The notes under the pieces are model-generated. The model saw nothing but the letters and a program-made list of their open reading frames with translations, was not told where the DNA came from and did no database searches. A stretch of 64,000 nucleotides of DNA from Streptomyces canus. Its GTDB lineage: Bacteria > Actinomycetota > Actinomycetes > Streptomycetales > Streptomycetaceae. Both the position numbers and the translations under genes were made by a program. The DNA lies in NCBI RefSeq assembly GCF_041435015.1, contig NZ_CP107989.1, forward strand, positions 1,798,001 through 1,862,000, in the 5' to 3' direction. Shown here piece after piece: positions 32,558 to 41,998 of the stretch (position 1 is the stretch's first letter; every line of letters starts with the position of its first letter).

Positions 32558-35478
32558 CGGACGATGCCCTGCTCGCCCTGCGCCCCTGGCAGGCACCCGA
32601 GGTGACCTCCTGGGGGCGGCTGCCCATGAACGCCGTCGACCGGCGCTCCGGAGTACTCCCCCTGGACGGCGACTGGCGCTTCCAGTTGCTGCCCGCTCCG
32701 GACGCGCCGGTCGGCGGCTCCTGGTCCTCGGCGCACGTGCCGGGGGCCTGGACCGTGCAGGGCACCGACGACCTGCCGCAGTACACGAACGTGCGGATGC
32801 CGTTCCCCGAGTACCCGCCCCACTCCCCCGCGGCCAACCCCACGGGCGTCCACGAGCGTGAGGTGGACGTCCCCGCCGAGTGGGCCGGACGCCGGATCGT
32901 GCTCCAGGTCGGGGCCGCCGAGAGCGTGCTCCTCGTGCACGTGGACGGGCGGCCCGTCGGCGTATCCAAGGACTCCCATCTGGCGGCCGAGTTCGATCTC
33001 ACGGGACATGTGCGCGCCGGCGCGCGGAGCGTCGTACGACTGACGGTGATCAAGTGGTCGGACGCCTCGCACATCGAGGACCAGGACCAGTGGTGGCACG
33101 GCGGGATCACGCGGTCCGTGCTGTTGTACGCGACGGATCCGCTGCATCTGGCGGACGTGACCGTGCGGGCGTCCCGCAGTGGCGAGCTGCGGGTGGACTG
33201 CCGGGTGCGGGACGCGGCCGGCGCACTGCCCGAGGGGTGGTACGTCAGCGGCGAGCTGGAGGGGCAACCGCTGCCCCAGGACACGGAGTTCGACCGGCTC
33301 AACGCCGAGGACGAGCGGGTCTCCGACTTCCTCGGCGAGGCACGTCTGCGGACGGTCGTGGAGGACGTCCGCACCTGGAACGCCGAGAAACCCGAGCTGT
33401 ACGCACTCACCGTCCGACTGCACCGCGCCGACGGCACGGTCGCCGACACCTCACGGCACCGGACCGGCTTCCGGGACGTCGAGATCAGCGGCCGGGACCT
33501 GCTGGTCAACGGCGAGCGGATCTTCGTCCGGGGCGTGAACCGGCACGACTTCCACCCCCTGACCGGGCGGACGGTGTCGTACGACGACATGCGGGCGGAC
33601 CTGATCACGCTCAAGCGCTTCGGGTTCAACGCGATCCGCACCTCCCACTACCCCAACGATCCCGCCCTCTACGACCTCGCCGACGAACTCGGTTTCTACG
33701 TCGTCGACGAGGCGGACGTCGAGTCCCACGACCACGCCCATGAGATCGCCGACGACCCGCGTTATCTGAACGCCTTCGTGGACCGGGTCTCGCGGATGGT
33801 GCTGCGGGACAAGAACCATCCGTCGGTCGTCATCTGGTCGCTGGGCAACGAGTCGGACTACGGCGCCAACCACGACGCGGCCGCCGGGTGGGTGCGCCGG
33901 CACGATCCGACGCGGCCGATCCAGTACGAGGGGGCGGCCAAGCTCGACTGGGCGGACCCGTCCGTGGCCTCCGACATCGCCTGCCCCATGTACGCCTCGC
34001 TGGAGGAGTGTGTGGAGCACGCGCTCTCGGGGCGGCAGACCAAGCCCCTGATCTGGTGCGAGTACTCCCATGCCATGGGCAACAGCAACGGCACACTCGC
34101 GGACCATTGGGCGGCCATCGAGTCAACGCCAGGTCTTCAGGGCGGGTTCATCTGGGAGTTCTGGGACCACGGCATTCTGCAGCGTGTGAACGACGGCAGA
34201 CCGGTCGGACGTGGGGGCGTCGGGCTCTATGACAACGGTGTCGCCGCGCCCGGCCACCGCTGGGCGTACGGCGGCGACTTCGGTGAGCTCCCGCACGACG
34301 GCGCCTTCATCGCGGACGGCGTGGTCTTCCCCGACCGCACGCCCAAGCCGGTGATGTACGAGCACCGGGAGATCGCGGCGCCGGTGCGCATCGAGTGCTT
34401 CAGGCACGAGGGCATCGTGCTCGGCAACCACCAGCACTTCCGGGGCCTGGCCTGGCTGACCGGCGAGTGGGAGCTCTCGCTCGCCGACGGACGCTCGCTG
34501 ACCGCTCCCGCCGAGCTGCCCGATCTGCGGCCCGGTGAGACGGCGGCGGTACCGCTGCCGTTCGAGCTGCCCGAGGAGGGCGGCGAGGCGTGGCTGACGC
34601 TCCGGGTGACGACCGCCGGGGACGAGCCCTGGGCGCCGCGCGGGACGGTGGTGTGCGTGCCGCAGGTGCGGCTGCGGGAGGCGGCACCGCAGACTCCGGT
34701 GAGGGTGAAGAGTCGTTCCGTCGGGGTCGACGACGACGGTCTCCTGGTCCACCCCCTGCTCACCTCCGCACCCACGCTCTCCTTGTGGCGGGCGCCCACC
34801 GACAACGACGAGCTCGGCGGCATGGCACCGCGCTGGCGCGACTGGGGACTCGACGCCCTGGTGCGCAAGGTCGCGGACGTACGGCAGAGCCCCGGACGGG
34901 TCACCGTGCACGCCGAGTACGCCTCCGAGGCCGGTGTCGTCCGCCATCTGCAGGTCTTCACCGCGGTCGAGGGCGGAATCCACGTCGAGGAGTCGGCCGA
35001 GCTGCCGGACGAGCTCGACGACGTGGCGCGGGTCGGCTCCGTCTTCGAGACGGTCGCCGGGCTCGACCTGATGGAGTGGTACGGACAGGGCCCCTGGGAG
35101 TCGTATCCGGACCGCGCCTTCGGGGCGCCCGTCGGCCATCACTCCGTGCCCGTGGACGACCTGTTCACCCCCTATCTGCGCCCGCAGGAGAGCGGCGGCC
35201 GTCACGGCGTACGCCACTTCACGCTCTCCGCGCCGGACGCCACCGGCCTCGCGGTCGTCCTGGACGAACCGCGCCAGGTCGGCGTGAGCCGGTACCGCGC
35301 CGCGGACCTCACCGGCGTGACGCATCACGACGAACTCGTCCCGCGGGCGGGCTGTGTCGTGCACATCGACGCGGCCCACCGCGGCCTCGGCACCGCCTCC
35401 TGCGGACCCGACACCACCGCCTCCTACCTCGTCGCGCCGGGCGTCCATCGCTGGAGCTGGACTCTGCGCGCCCTCTGA
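32554..35478 (+). CDS. GH2 beta-galactosidase (LacZ type)
   Basis: 974 residues, ATG at 32554 overlapping the permease stop. Five-domain LacZ layout: jelly roll with sugar-binding motif (about 40-200), Ig-like domain, TIM barrel (about 310-600), second Ig-like domain and C-terminal beta-sandwich with GQGPWESYPDR. Catalytic acid/base is Glu about 433 in SLGNESDYG; nucleophile is Glu about 502 in LIWCEYSHAMGNSNG. No signal peptide, so it cleaves imported beta-galactosides. Cotranscribed with importer and kinase. Confidence 0.95.
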   Translation: MTDDALLALRPWQAPEVTSWGRLPMNAVDRRSGVLPLDGDWRFQLLPAPDAPVGGSWSSAHVPGAWTVQGTDDLPQYTNVRMPFPEYPPHSPAANPTGVHEREVDVPAEWAGRRIVLQVGAAESVLLVHVDGRPVGVSKDSHLAAEFDLTGHVRAGARSVVRLTVIKWSDASHIEDQDQWWHGGITRSVLLYATDPLHLADVTVRASRSGELRVDCRVRDAAGALPEGWYVSGELEGQPLPQDTEFDRLNAEDERVSDFLGEARLRTVVEDVRTWNAEKPELYALTVRLHRADGTVADTSRHRTGFRDVEISGRDLLVNGERIFVRGVNRHDFHPLTGRTVSYDDMRADLITLKRFGFNAIRTSHYPNDPALYDLADELGFYVVDEADVESHDHAHEIADDPRYLNAFVDRVSRMVLRDKNHPSVVIWSLGNESDYGANHDAAAGWVRRHDPTRPIQYEGAAKLDWADPSVASDIACPMYASLEECVEHALSGRQTKPLIWCEYSHAMGNSNGTLADHWAAIESTPGLQGGFIWEFWDHGILQRVNDGRPVGRGGVGLYDNGVAAPGHRWAYGGDFGELPHDGAFIADGVVFPDRTPKPVMYEHREIAAPVRIECFRHEGIVLGNHQHFRGLAWLTGEWELSLADGRSLTAPAELPDLRPGETAAVPLPFELPEEGGEAWLTLRVTTAGDEPWAPRGTVVCVPQVRLREAAPQTPVRVKSRSVGVDDDGLLVHPLLTSAPTLSLWRAPTDNDELGGMAPRWRDWGLDALVRKVADVRQSPGRVTVHAEYASEAGVVRHLQVFTAVEGGIHVEESAELPDELDDVARVGSVFETVAGLDLMEWYGQGPWESYPDRAFGAPVGHHSVPVDDLFTPYLRPQESGGRHGVRHFTLSAPDATGLAVVLDEPRQVGVSRYRAADLTGVTHHDELVPRAGCVVHIDAAHRGLGTASCGPDTTASYLVAPGVHRWSWTLRAL

Positions 35479-35517
35479 CTCCCCTTTCTTCTTCACTTCC
35501 CTCGTAACGGAGCACAC

Positions 35518-37353
35518 GTGTGCACTTCGCATGAGCACGATCAGGGCGAGGCCGCCCAGGCCGGTGCCGGACGGCGCAGTTTCCTGCGGGCGACGGCTCT
35601 GCTGGGCGCGGCCGCCACTGCGGCCGCCACTGGGGGCGTCGCACTGCCCACGGTGGCCGAGGCCGCGGTGTCCGGGTATCGTCCCGACACCCGGAGCCGG
35701 CGCTTCACGCTCGCCGTCATGCCCGACACGCAGTACCTCTTCGACGGGCCGAGCATCGACAAGGCTCCCGTCGAGGCCGCACTGCGGTATCTGCTGGAAC
35801 ACGGGAAGGACGAGAACATCGTCTTCCTGTCCCACCTCGGCGACCTCACCCAGAACGGCGCGGCACCCGAGTTCGCCGCGATCGGCGAGGCGTTCGAGCT
35901 GCTCGACCGCCGGGGTGTCGGCTACAGCGTCCTCGCGGGCAACCACGACGTGAAGTCGTCCACCACCGACCAGCGCGGTGCGACGCCGTACCTGGACGTG
36001 TTCGGTCCCGACCGGTTCAAGGGCCGAAAGACCTTCGGCGGAGCCTCGCCCGACGGCTACAACACCTTCCACCTCTTCGAGGCCGCGGGCCGCGAGTGGA
36101 TGGTGCTCGCGCTGGACTGGCGCCTTTCGGACCAGGGGTACGCCTGGGCGAAGGGCGTCCTGGCCGCCCACCCGAGGACGCCGGTCGTCCTGACCACGCA
36201 CGAGCTGGTCGTCGAGGACGACACCCTCTCGGACTACGGTCAGCAGCTGTGGGACCAGCTGGTCAAGGACCACGACCAGATCTTCCTCACCCTCAACGGG
36301 CACTACTGGCCGGCCGGCCGGGCGACCCGCAAGAACACAGCGGGCAACGACGTACACCTGCACCTGACGAACTACCAGAACCGGTACTTCGGCGGCGCCG
36401 CCATGATCCGCCTGTACCGCTTCGACCTCGACCGCGGCGTCATCGACGTGGAGACGGTCTCCCCGTGGATCCTGGGCCGGGCCGCCAAGGGGCTCAACGA
36501 GCTGGAGCGGCAGGAGATCGAACTCAGCGGCGACGCCGACCGGTTCTCCGTCGACATCGACTTCGCCTCGCGGTTCGCCGGCTTCGCTCCGGAGCCCGCG
36601 CGTGCGGCGCGTCCGGCGGCCAGAATGCTCGTGCCGGGTACGGCCGCGTACTGGCGCTTCGAGTCGGCGGTCTCCGGCACGGTCCGTGACCTCTCCGGCC
36701 GCGGCAACGACCTCACCGTGGTCTCGGTCGGCGGCGGCTCACTGGGCTGGTCCGCCGACCACCACCCCGACCAGCCCGGCCACGGCAGCCTGGAGTTCCA
36801 GGGCTACAAGTCGCCGCTCAAGGGCGCGTACCTGAAGACCGTCGACGGGGCCCCGCTCAACAGGGCGACCTTCAAGGACGGTTACACCATCGAGGCGTTC
36901 TACCGGCTCCCCGCGGACTGGGACGCCTCGCACAACGCCTGGTCCGGCCTCGTCAGCCGCACCGGCCGCAACGGCTCCGTCGGCACGGTCACCGACGACC
37001 CGGACGAACCGCTGGCCACGCTGTCCCTCTCCGACGGACCGGGCCCACAGTGGGCGGTGCATCCGCTCAACCAGCAGCAGCTCGCCACCAACTGGGGGGA
37101 CGAGACCGCCCGCGAGAAGTGGTGGCACGTGGCCGTGGTCAACGACGGGCGGCACACGATCCTGTACGTCCAGGGCTGCCCCGTCGCCCGCAACCCGCAC
37201 GCCCCCGCTGTCGGCATCGCCTCGGCCGGGCTGCCCTGGCTGCTCGGCGGCTACGAGTACGCCGACAAGATCGACCAGATCCTGCACGGCCGTCTCGGCG
37301 ACGTCCGGATCGTCGGACGCGCCCTGCCCGTCTCCTCCTTCATGACTCACTGA
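35518..37353 (+). CDS. Tat-exported metallophosphoesterase with LamG-like domain
   Basis: 611 residues, GTG at 35518 after CGGAG. Tat signal (GRRSFLRATALLGAAATAAAT) within the first 50 residues. Residues about 60-330 form a calcineurin-like phosphoesterase: MPDTQYLF, HLGDLTQNG, AGNHDVKSS, TTHELVVED, LNGHYWPAG. After a linker, residues about 370-605 read as a LamG/concanavalin-like domain (YWRFESAVSGTVRDLSGRGND, given by its ends) that may bind glycans. Predicted to remove phosphate from an extracellular phospho-glycan or diester. Follows the GH2 gene by 39 bases in the same operon. Confidence 0.88.
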   Translation: MCTSHEHDQGEAAQAGAGRRSFLRATALLGAAATAAATGGVALPTVAEAAVSGYRPDTRSRRFTLAVMPDTQYLFDGPSIDKAPVEAALRYLLEHGKDENIVFLSHLGDLTQNGAAPEFAAIGEAFELLDRRGVGYSVLAGNHDVKSSTTDQRGATPYLDVFGPDRFKGRKTFGGASPDGYNTFHLFEAAGREWMVLALDWRLSDQGYAWAKGVLAAHPRTPVVLTTHELVVEDDTLSDYGQQLWDQLVKDHDQIFLTLNGHYWPAGRATRKNTAGNDVHLHLTNYQNRYFGGAAMIRLYRFDLDRGVIDVETVSPWILGRAAKGLNELERQEIELSGDADRFSVDIDFASRFAGFAPEPARAARPAARMLVPGTAAYWRFESAVSGTVRDLSGRGNDLTVVSVGGGSLGWSADHHPDQPGHGSLEFQGYKSPLKGAYLKTVDGAPLNRATFKDGYTIEAFYRLPADWDASHNAWSGLVSRTGRNGSVGTVTDDPDEPLATLSLSDGPGPQWAVHPLNQQQLATNWGDETAREKWWHVAVVNDGRHTILYVQGCPVARNPHAPAVGIASAGLPWLLGGYEYADKIDQILHGRLGDVRIVGRALPVSSFMTH

Positions 37354-37364
37354 CGGGAATCACC

Positions 37365-39038
37365 ATGAACGAGCAGCAACTGCCCTCCTGGGCCGACCCC
37401 TCCGTCAACCCCGCCGACCTCGATGCCCAGGGCGTGTCGAGACGCGGGCTCCTGCGCCGCGCCGGCCTGTTCGGCGCCGCGTTCGCCCTCGGCTCGACGG
37501 CGGCCCCCGCCTTCGCCTCCTCCGACAAGCCGGGCTTCGGCGGCGACGACCCGCGCCTCGCCTACCTGGTGGGCGACCACCACGTTCACTCCGTGTACAG
37601 CCACGACGCGAAGTACACGTTCTCCCAGCAGGCGCAGGCCGCCGCCAGGTACGGCCTGGACTGGATGGTGTTCAACGAGCACTCCAACTTCGGACACGCC
37701 TACTACGGCGCCAAGCTGGAGCACGCGGAGATCGTCAAGGCCCGCGCGGAGAACCCGCGCCAGCTGATCTTCCAGGGCCTGGAGTGGTACATCCCGGCCG
37801 CCGAGCACTGCACGGTGTTCGCGGCCCCCGGCCCGCACGAGACCGACCTGCTCACGCAGTTCGAGCTCGCCTACGACGGCAAGCTCCTGGGCTACACCGA
37901 GGGGTCCGCGGGCGCCGCCGACACCGCGCGCAACGAGGCCCACGCGGTCAAGGCGATCAAGTGGCTGGCGGAGCAGCGCCGTTCGGGCTACGTCGACGAC
38001 GTCCTCGTGCTCGCCAACCACCCGCTGCGGCTCGGCATCGACTCCCCGCACGAGATGCGCGGCTGGCGGGACGCCGCCCCCGAGATCATGATCGGCATGG
38101 AGGGCGCCCCGGGCGCACAGGGCGCGGCGCTCCCCGACTGGCGCGGGGCCACCTCGATCCGCGGTGAGTACGAGAACAAGCCGTCGGTGCAGTCGTGGCC
38201 GGGCTATCCGACGGATGCGTATCTGACGTACGGCGGCTTCGACTGGGCGACGGCGACCGTCGGCGGGCTGTGGGACTCGATGCTGGCAGAAGGCAGCCTG
38301 TTCTCGATCACCACGAACTCCGACAACCACCGCACCGTCTTCGACACGTGGAAGAACGGCGACTGGCCGGCCGGCCAGAACTTCGACAACACCGGCAAGC
38401 TGCCCGACCCGGTGAACACCGACACCCCGCAGCCCGGCAGCGACTTCTGGCCGGGCGAGTTCAGCCGCACCCACGTCGGCGTGACCCGCTACGGCTACCG
38501 CGCGGTGATGGCGGGCCTGCGCGCGGGCCGGGTCTGGCTGGACCACGGGCATCTGCTCGACGGACTCGACGTCCGCGTGAAGCGGGACTGCGACGCGGGC
38601 CGCGGGGTCACGCTGGGCGGCCGGCTGCGGGTCCGCAAGGGCGAGAGGATCACGCTGTACGTCACCGTCACCAGCGCCTCCCGGACCAACCCGCAGGGAA
38701 TCCTGCCGGAGCTGGCGCACGTGGACGTGATCCGGGGCGCGGTACGGGGTCCTGTGAGCGACCGGGACGGCTGGAAGGCGCCCGACACCAGGGTCGTCCA
38801 GACGAAGGACGTGTCCGGCCGGAAGGGGACGTACACCCTGCGCATCCCGCTGACCGCCGGGGACGAGTCCTTCTACGTCCGGCTGCGCGGCAGCGACGGC
38901 AAGCGGCACGGCACGGGGTATCTCGGCGCCTCGGTCGACCCGCACGGTCCGATCCCGCACGAGCCCGGCAACGGTGACCCGTGGGCGGACACGTGGTTCT
39001 ATTCCAACCCCGTCTTCGTCGACGTGGCGGGTGCCTGA
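37365..39038 (+). CDS. Tat-exported PHP-domain metallohydrolase
   Basis: 557 residues, ATG at 37365, 11 bases after the previous stop. A Tat signal with SRRGLLRRAGLFGAAFALG ends near AFA (about 50). The PHP fold shows GDHHVHSVYSHDAKYTF (metal ligands), MVFNEHSNFGH, GLEWYIP with AEHCTVFA, LANHPLRLG and TTNSDNH. PHP proteins use two or three metals to cleave phosphoesters. The C-terminal 180 residues are beta-rich. Being exported with the calcineurin-like enzyme, it likely works on the same extracellular phosphorylated substrate, for example successive diester and monoester steps; this is inference. Confidence 0.85.
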   Translation: MNEQQLPSWADPSVNPADLDAQGVSRRGLLRRAGLFGAAFALGSTAAPAFASSDKPGFGGDDPRLAYLVGDHHVHSVYSHDAKYTFSQQAQAAARYGLDWMVFNEHSNFGHAYYGAKLEHAEIVKARAENPRQLIFQGLEWYIPAAEHCTVFAAPGPHETDLLTQFELAYDGKLLGYTEGSAGAADTARNEAHAVKAIKWLAEQRRSGYVDDVLVLANHPLRLGIDSPHEMRGWRDAAPEIMIGMEGAPGAQGAALPDWRGATSIRGEYENKPSVQSWPGYPTDAYLTYGGFDWATATVGGLWDSMLAEGSLFSITTNSDNHRTVFDTWKNGDWPAGQNFDNTGKLPDPVNTDTPQPGSDFWPGEFSRTHVGVTRYGYRAVMAGLRAGRVWLDHGHLLDGLDVRVKRDCDAGRGVTLGGRLRVRKGERITLYVTVTSASRTNPQGILPELAHVDVIRGAVRGPVSDRDGWKAPDTRVVQTKDVSGRKGTYTLRIPLTAGDESFYVRLRGSDGKRHGTGYLGASVDPHGPIPHEPGNGDPWADTWFYSNPVFVDVAGA

Positions 39039-39044
39039 TGCAGG

Positions 39045-39081
39045 GCACACTCCGGGCGGAGCTGACCCGCCCGGAGTGTGC
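39045..39081. terminator. Bidirectional terminator ending the glycan locus
   Basis: Perfect 15-bp arms (39045-39059 and 39067-39081) around a seven-base loop, between the convergent PHP and MaoC genes. Confidence 0.8.
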
Positions 39082-39110
39082 GCGCTGTCGACGGCCGTGT
39101 ACTCCTGCCG

Positions 39111-39566
39111 TCAGGCGTAGAAGCGCGACAGGCTCTGCAGCACCGCGGCCGGCTTGGCCCCGCCCTCGATCTCTATCGCCCCGTCGACGGTGACCTGCAC
39201 ACCGCCCGGGACCTCCTCGACGTCCGTGAGCTTGGCGACGAGGCGGATGCGCGAGCCCACCTTCACCGGCGAGGGGAAACGGACCTTGTTCAGGCCGTAG
39301 TTGACCTTCGTGGTGACGCCCTGGACGTCCAGCAGCTCGGTGAAGAGCGGGATGAACAGCGAGAGAGTGAGGTAGCCGTGCGCGATGGGCGCGCCGAAGG
39401 GGCCTGCCGCCGCCTTCTCGGGGTCCACGTGGATCCACTGGTGGTCGCCCGTGGCGTCGGCGAACGTGTTGATGCGCTCCTGGGTGACCTCGATCCACTC
39501 GCTGGTGCCGAGGTCGCTGCCGGCGAGCTTCTTCAGTTCGTCGAGGCCGTTGACGGTGACGCTCAT
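39111..39566 (-). CDS. MaoC-like enoyl-CoA hydratase
   Basis: 151 residues, ATG at 39566. Hot-dog fold with the hydratase-2 motif in FADATGDHQWIHVDPEKA (Asp and His catalytic, about 36-46) and AHGYLTLSLFIPLF. Hydrates a 2-enoyl-CoA to a (R)-3-hydroxyacyl-CoA. Last gene of a four-gene operon with an acyl-CoA synthetase, an amidohydrolase and an SDR, consistent with beta-oxidation-like shortening of an acid activated as a CoA thioester. Confidence 0.9.
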   Translation of the reverse strand: MSVTVNGLDELKKLAGSDLGTSEWIEVTQERINTFADATGDHQWIHVDPEKAAAGPFGAPIAHGYLTLSLFIPLFTELLDVQGVTTKVNYGLNKVRFPSPVKVGSRIRLVAKLTDVEEVPGGVQVTVDGAIEIEGGAKPAAVLQSLSRFYA

Positions 39567-39594
39567 GTAGCTGTCCTTACCTGAGAGTGGGAAC

Positions 39595-41100
39595 CTAAGA
39601 GTGGGAGCCGAAGCGCTTGCGCACCCGGGACTTGAGGAGCTTTCCGGAGGCGGTGCGCGGGAGTCCGTCCGCGATCACCACCGACTTGGGGATCTTGTAC
39701 TTGGCGAGCCGTCCGGCCAGGGAGGCCAGGACCTCGTCGGGGTCGGGCGTGGCGCCCTCGCGCGGCACGACGACCGCCCGCGGCACCTCGCCCCACTTGT
39801 CGTCCGGGACACCGATGACCGCGCACTCGGCGATGTCCGGATGGCCGAGGAGCAGGTCCTCGATCTCGGCGGGGTAGATGTTCTCGCCGCCGGAGATGAT
39901 CATGTCCTTGATGCGGTCGACGATGAAGACGTAGCCGTCCTCGTCGACGCGGGCCGCGTCCCCGCTGCGGAACCAGCCGTCCGCGAAGGAGGCGGCGGTC
40001 TCCTCGGGCAGCCCCCAGTAGCCGGGCATCACGTGCGGCCCCCGGAGCACGACCTCGCCGGTCTCGCCGACGTCGACGGGCGCCAGGTCCGGCCGTACGA
40101 CCCGGACATCGCTGAAGAAGTGCGGCACGCCCGCCGAACCCGCCTTGCCGATGGCGTGCTCGGCGTCCAGGAACAGGGTCCCGGGAGAGGCCTCGGTCAT
40201 GCCGTAGCCCTGGAGGAAGGTGAGCCCGCGCTCCTGGTACGCGGCGATCAGGGGGGTCGACACCGGGGAGCCGCCGCAGGTCAGGATCCGCAGGGAGGAC
40301 AGGTCCGCGTCCGCCCAGCGCGGGTGCCTCGCCACCTGCTCGAACATCGTCGGCACCCCGAACATGAAGGTGATCCGGTGCTGTTCGATCAGATCGAAGG
40401 TCGCGTTCGGCTCGAAGGCCTCGACCAGGACACAGGTGCCGCCCTTCAGCAGCACGGGCAGCGTCAGCATGTTCAGGCCGGCCGTGTGGAACAACGGCGC
40501 GGAGACCAGGGCGCGTTCGTCGGCGATCAGGTCGGTGTCGACGAGGACGTTGATCGCGTTCCAGGTCAGGTTGCCGTGGGTGAGCATGGCGCCCTTGGGA
40601 CGGCCGGTCGTGCCCGAGGTGTACATGATGATGCAGGTGTCGTCGGCGGTGACCGGCTCGTCGATCGGTTCCGCCGCCGACTCGGCGAGCAACTGCTCGT
40701 ATTCGGCGCCGACTTCGACGTACGTACGGACGTCGGTGCTGCCCGGCAGTCCGGCGACGAGCCCCGCGTGCGAGGGGCCGTAGACCAGTGCCCTGGCCCC
40801 GGAGTCGGACAGCTGGTAGCCGATCTCCGGTCCCGCGAGGCGGGTGTTGAGCGGGACGAACACCGCGCCGAGGGAGCCGGCCGCGAACAACGTCTCCAGG
40901 TAGGAGGGGTGGTTCGGGCCGAGGTAGGCGACGCGGTCGCCGCGCCGGATGCCCCGGGCGCGCAGGGCGTGCGCGAGGCGGGTGACGCGGGTGTGCAGTC
41001 CGGCGTACGTGAACGTCGTGTCGCCGTGGATCAGGGCGGTGCGGTGCGGGGTCTTGCGGGCCCGGCGTGCGGGCCATGAGCCCAGTCCCTCGTTGCGCAT
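39595..41100 (-). CDS. Acyl-CoA synthetase (AMP-forming)
   Basis: 501 residues, ATG at 41100. ANL superfamily: P-loop-like IMYTSGTTGRPKGAML (about 154-169), GYGMTEASPG, the hinge WFRSGDAARVDEDGYVFIVDRIKDM (given by its ends) and the C-terminal lysine in PRTASGKLLKSRVRKR. It activates a carboxylic acid with ATP and CoA. Lies 10 bases from the amidohydrolase gene. Substrate could be a fatty, aryl or ring-derived acid; the motifs do not decide. Confidence 0.92.
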   Translation of the reverse strand: MRNEGLGSWPARRARKTPHRTALIHGDTTFTYAGLHTRVTRLAHALRARGIRRGDRVAYLGPNHPSYLETLFAAGSLGAVFVPLNTRLAGPEIGYQLSDSGARALVYGPSHAGLVAGLPGSTDVRTYVEVGAEYEQLLAESAAEPIDEPVTADDTCIIMYTSGTTGRPKGAMLTHGNLTWNAINVLVDTDLIADERALVSAPLFHTAGLNMLTLPVLLKGGTCVLVEAFEPNATFDLIEQHRITFMFGVPTMFEQVARHPRWADADLSSLRILTCGGSPVSTPLIAAYQERGLTFLQGYGMTEASPGTLFLDAEHAIGKAGSAGVPHFFSDVRVVRPDLAPVDVGETGEVVLRGPHVMPGYWGLPEETAASFADGWFRSGDAARVDEDGYVFIVDRIKDMIISGGENIYPAEIEDLLLGHPDIAECAVIGVPDDKWGEVPRAVVVPREGATPDPDEVLASLAGRLAKYKIPKSVVIADGLPRTASGKLLKSRVRKRFGSHS

Positions 41101-41110
41101 CTGAGGCCCC

Positions 41111-41998
41111 TTATGGCTTGGTGAGCCCGAGCAGACGGGCGGCGTTCTCCTTGAGGATCCTCGGCTTCACCTCGTCCTTGATCGACAGCTTCTCGAAGTC
41201 GGCGAGCCAGCGGTCGGGGGTGAGGACGGGGAAGTCGGAGCCGAAGAGGACCTTGTCCTTGAGCAGGGTGTTGGCGTACTGCACGAGCTGCGGCGGGAAG
41301 TACTTCGGCGACCAGCCGGACAGGTCGATGTGCACGCCCGGCTTGTGTGTGGCGACGGCGAGGGCCTCGTCCTGCCAGGGGAAGGACGGGTGGGCCAGGA
41401 TGATCTTCAGGTGCGGGAAGTCGGCCGCCACGTCGTCCACGTGGAGCGGGTTCGAGTACTTCAGGCGGATCCCGCCCCCGCCGGGGACGCCCGCGCCGAT
41501 GCCGGTCTGGCCGGTGTGGAAGAGGGCGATGGTGCCGGTTTCCTCGATGACCTCGTAGAGGGCGTAGGCGACCGAGCGGTCGTTGGGGAAGAAGCCCTGG
41601 ATGCTGGGGTGGAACTTGAAGCCCTTCACCCCGTACTCCTCGACCAGGCGACGGGCCTGCTTGACGCCCGCCTTGCCGCGGAAGGGGTCGATGGAGGCGA
41701 AGGGGATCAGGACGTCGGAGTTGGCGGCCGCCGCTTCGGCGACCTCCTCGTTCGGGACCGGCGCCGTGCCGGTCGCGGACTCGGCGTCCACGGTGAAGAT
41801 CACGGCGGCCATCTTCCGCTCGCGGTAGTAGGCGGCGGTCTCCTCAAGGGTCGGCTTCCGCTTGCCCTCGACCTTGAAGTAGGCCGAGGAGGCGTCGTGC
41901 AGGTCGTCGTCCAGGGAGGAGTGGCCCTTGGAGGACACCTCCGCGTGGGTGTGGACGTCGATCGCGACCAGGTCCTCGACGTTCATGGAGAGGTCCAT
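41111..41998 (-). CDS. Amidohydrolase-2 family metal-dependent hydrolase/decarboxylase
   Basis: 295 residues; ATG at 41998 overlaps the SDR stop, with GGAGG four bases upstream. TIM-barrel amidohydrolase features: AIDVHTHAEV (metal His), GVKGFKFHPSIQGF, LFHTGQTG, IILAHPSFPWQDE and the metal Asp in LFGSDFPVLTPD. Close relatives include ACMSD- and LigW-like non-oxidative decarboxylases and lactone hydrolases, so ring-cleavage or decarboxylation chemistry fits a catabolic role. No signal peptide. Confidence 0.88.
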   Translation of the reverse strand: MDLSMNVEDLVAIDVHTHAEVSSKGHSSLDDDLHDASSAYFKVEGKRKPTLEETAAYYRERKMAAVIFTVDAESATGTAPVPNEEVAEAAAANSDVLIPFASIDPFRGKAGVKQARRLVEEYGVKGFKFHPSIQGFFPNDRSVAYALYEVIEETGTIALFHTGQTGIGAGVPGGGGIRLKYSNPLHVDDVAADFPHLKIILAHPSFPWQDEALAVATHKPGVHIDLSGWSPKYFPPQLVQYANTLLKDKVLFGSDFPVLTPDRWLADFEKLSIKDEVKPRILKENAARLLGLTKP

